This document shows positions 61,370 to 64,000 of a DNA stretch of 64,000 nt, one piece after another. Source of the DNA: Thuidium tamariscinum (Eukaryota; Streptophyta; Bryopsida; Hypnales; Thuidiaceae); NCBI GenBank assembly GCA_947034885.2, contig OX344752.2, positions 30,982,386 to 31,046,385 of the forward strand. Direction: 5' to 3'. The notes under the pieces are model-generated. The model had not been told where the DNA came from. It saw only the letters and a list, made by a program, of their open reading frames with translations, and did no database searches. Position 1 is the first letter of the stretch. The number at the start of each line of letters is the position of its first letter. A program made the position numbers and the translations under genes.

Positions 61370-63906
61370 CTAAGCTTTCCGTTTCCTCTTGCTGAGAGAC
61401 TTCAGGAAATATCCAATCAATTGAGAATACGTTTGATGATCCATAGCTTGTCCTTCCATGTTCCTAGAAAGAGTCTGACAAGCAAGAAGAAACCCCCCTC
61501 TTCCAAAAACCTCGAACACTAAAGGATCCGTCTCAATCTCTGCCACAACATCAAGGTTCCTGAACTCAACCAACTCTTCCAATAGCTTTGGTCGCAGGTC
61601 CTCTTCAATGAAAACATCGATTACCGCTCCGTAAGTTACTAAGTCAGGAGCGATGCCATTATTCTGCATTGTAATGACCAATTCATGCAGCTCCCAGAAC
61701 TGTTTCATACGGCTGTATGCTAAGGCCATTATATTACAAGTCGTCACATCTGGGAAAAAACCCGCATATCTCATGTTCTCGAATTCCATCTTCAAGTCCT
61801 TCATTGCGAAGTTGGCTGCACGAGATATTAGAAGAGAGTTCCAAAGGTAGTTCCCAACTGTCCGTCTTCTCAAGCCAACCCTCTTCACGAACACACTCAG
61901 CTGAAAGAACAAACTATTCTTCACGTATGCCCCCACCATCACTTTGATTGTCAGATGACTAGGAACAAACGAGTATTTCGTCAAAATCTCATAGTGCTTC
62001 TCCATCTCTTTAACTAAACCAGCTTCTGCATACGCCTGGACTACTGCATTCAGAGTAGGTGAGTCAGCGAACATGTCATTGCGACTCATTTCCTTTGCTG
62101 TCAGTTGCATTTTTTCGAAAAGCCCACCGCGCGCGTAGGCCTTAATCATGGTCCTGTAAGTAAATTCATCTGCAGGAACACCATGGGTCTTCATTCGGTT
62201 GAAAGTTCGCCACATGCTATCGTACATCCCATGTTTGCCGTACGCGTGTATGAGGCCTGGTCAAAGCAGAGCACCATAAGGTACACACCGCATTCAAACA
62301 CCACGACAACGAGGTAAATACAAATTATCATGCGATGTTAAACAGAGAATAGAGGTACATGAAAAGTCGACGCACTGTCGAACTGACAATACGATAGTGG
62401 ATGCTTGAGAGTGGAGACCGACCTGTATATGATACAGCATTAGGTTTGGCGTCGCCAGACAAAACCATGTCTTTAAGAATCAATTCAGCCTCTTCAAATT
62501 GCCCACGTTCTGCATAACTCTGAAGAAGACAAGTGTAGGTGACCACGCTCGGGCGAAGACCTAATTCACACATCTCCACAAATAGTGCTCGAGCTTCTGT
62601 TGGCATCTGCGCTTGACCAAGCATACGAATAAACTTCGTGTAGTGGAGTTCACATCGTCGGTAACCATCTTGCTGCTTCCACCATTCAAACACCTGAAGT
62701 TTAAATCAACCAACAAGCACACCACTTTAGCAATTCAATATTAGAAGTAAGAAGACCACCGGAATTTCAAGAAATACACAGAGACACACAGAGACACATT
62801 CATCCCTTGATTCCACATGCGTGGGATATGAACCCTTAAGTGCCCAAATGACCAGAAATGTCCACTTCCTTGTCTAATGGAGTTTCATTCAAGCACGGTA
62901 ACAAAGGTACCGGCCCTACACTATTGAACAGGCGAAATAGGATGTCAAAGTCAATAGAATTGACAATTAGCTTCCAAAGAGAACTTTCTACTTTGAGCTT
63001 GGGCACTTAGAGTTTCATAGATTCACCTCTAGAGCCTCGTGCATTCGGCGATGTGAATGTAAATACTCCACCACGGCCCAAAACACCGGTGGACTCCACT
63101 CATTCGTGCTCTTGAAGATATCAAAAGGGCTGCGCCCCGATCGAAGCTCCTCCACCACCTCGGCCCTCTTCTGCTTTCCAGATTTCTTGCGAGGCTTTTC
63201 GTTCGGCACAGGATGCTCGTCCTCGTCCAGGTGGAGCAATGTGCCTGCATCATCCATAGCCAATCGCAAATGAGGAAGCGAAATACTGAGCTCGTTAGAG
63301 GATGACGTACAGCAAAAACTTAAACAACCGAGTATAAGGAGCTTTGTTTGCACCGAAACTTGAATCATTGACCCTGAGTGCCCAAATAAATTGTAGCCGA
63401 TTTCCTGCACAAATCAAACAATGTAACACACGTAAATTGAGAACGCTGATTATTGTAAATAAACAGCCCTACCTCATGGATCCCTACAGTCAATATTGGC
63501 TTCAATTAAGATGCGCGCCACAGCAAAGTCAAAACCAAAACTGGCAGAAACGTCCGCCCGCTTTACATCATGGGAAAAAAAAATTCGATTCCCTACAAAC
63601 CTCCCACAATCAAGCTTCACGAGAACACAGCCGAAAAAAAAACAATAACTCGATTCTAGCAAGAGGGAAGCCCAAACACGCACCTCCACATGCGTCATTC
63701 CCACCAAAAAAACTAAGACGCTGCGAAGCTCCACCAAAAGCTACTCGCCTCTGATTGCTGGAAAACCCTAGCGCGACCTCCCTGCTCGAAATGATTTGAA
63801 ATGTTTTGTGGCTTGGATTGGATGCCAAAAAAAATACCCCGGACTTGGAATTGAGCGTCAAGGGGCTGCGAGGAGCCCCTTGGCAGCATATCACCATGCC
63901 AGACAT
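61370..63906 (-). CDS. P-class pentatricopeptide repeat protein, predicted plastid
   Basis: Model: exons 63684-63906, 63354-63404, 63027-63244, 62423-62693 and 61370-62256; 549 aa. The last three exons are firm (GAG|GTGAAT, TTCAG|GTGTTT, ACAG|GTCGGT, CCAG|GCCTCA). The first two follow the HMA1 exon pattern. The join 63354 to 63244 uses a modest donor (TTCG|GTGCAA) and GATGCAG, with a ctctaac branch-like site, and restores frame. If it is not used, translation could begin at ATG 63257. Order: transit-like 1-74, Lys-rich linker, WSPPVFWAVVEYLHSHRRMHEALEVFEWW block, then about seven 35-residue PPR units (for example RPSVVTYTCLLQSYAERGQF, PNAVSYTGLIHAYGKHGMYD), and a basic KSLSKRKRKA end. PPR tracts bind organelle RNA. 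It may correspond to Arabidopsis PPR2/EMB2750 (low confidence). No editing-type E or DYW tail. Confidence 0.8.
62830..63012. mobile_element. Small inverted-repeat element in a PPR intron
   Basis: Ends AACCCTTAAGTGCCCAA and AAACTCTAAGTGCCCAA (reversed) bound about 183 bp within the intron 62694-63026. The right end stops about 8 bp before the 5' splice site. The ends resemble the CCCCTAAATGCCCAAGG family, but the flanks are TGAA/TTCA, not TTAA, so membership is tentative. Confidence 0.5.
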
Positions 63907-63980
63907 CGCAAAAACCTGCCTACCTACATTTGTGTCATGGCCATGGATACAAGCGATTGCTGCAAACAGAGGCTGCAGAC
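63313..63980 (-). repeat. Duplicated 5' module, PPR copy
   Basis: The counterpart of 58303-59240, in the same orientation. It covers the leader, the 223-nt first coding exon (same length as HMA1 exon 1, 50 of 74 residues identical), a 279-nt intron 1 and the homologous start of exon 2 (NRLQFIWALRVNDSSFGANK against NRLQAICALRVNNSNFGANK). The direction of copying cannot be told from two copies. Confidence 0.85.
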
Positions 63981-64000
63981 AACGAACGAATGCCCCGGAA

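Noticed and set aside
1-64000. CRISPR arrays, tRNA or rRNA genes
   Set aside because: No regularly spaced short repeats of that kind, and no tRNA A/B-box cloverleaf or rRNA sequence was recognised on either strand.

Overview
Nuclear DNA of a land plant. The evidence is a set of plastid- and Golgi-directed plant genes with GT-AG introns (an HMA1-type P1B-ATPase, a P-class PPR protein, a DUF1118/RIQ-like thylakoid protein and an N-acetylglucosaminyltransferase II). They sit as small GC-richer islands in very AT-rich DNA made largely of decayed miniature inverted-repeat elements. The clade cannot be fixed from sequence alone; a non-seed plant (moss, lycophyte or fern) is a guess.

Layout. 0-0.6 kb: first exon of a Rossmann/NmrA-like gene running off the left edge on the minus strand. 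0.8-17 kb: repeats, dominated by a four-level nest at 4.6-11.4 kb. There an old foldback element carries a CACTA-end MITE, which carries a 5.3-kb hAT transposon, whose dead transposase gene carries another CACTA-end MITE. 17.9-19.8 kb: a three-exon DUF1118/RIQ-like gene. 20-33 kb: gene-free, with foldback elements. 33.7-35.7 kb: a two-exon GnTII gene. 39.7-40.4 kb: an uncharacterised membrane protein gene with a 104-bp tandem repeat just upstream of its start. 41-52 kb: gene-free repeats, including several elements with piggyBac-like hallmarks (TTAA flanks, CCC-starting ends), two 410-bp MITEs in opposite orientation, and a Copia gag fossil. 52.5-59.2 kb: a 15-exon HMA1 gene. 61.4-63.9 kb: a PPR gene on the same strand.

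Most interesting point. The 5' end of the PPR gene (leader, predicted transit-peptide exon, intron 1 and start of exon 2) is a diverged copy of the 5' end of the neighbouring HMA1 gene, about 4.7 kb away in the same orientation. Both first coding exons are 223 nt and encode 74 residues with 50 identities. The two genes therefore share a plastid-targeting and promoter module spread by local duplication. In the PPR copy part of the ancestral exon 2 appears to have become an intron, which restores frame with the PPR body.

Exon models were built by hand from splice motifs and frame continuity. Family names rest on recognition of conserved motifs, not on a database search.
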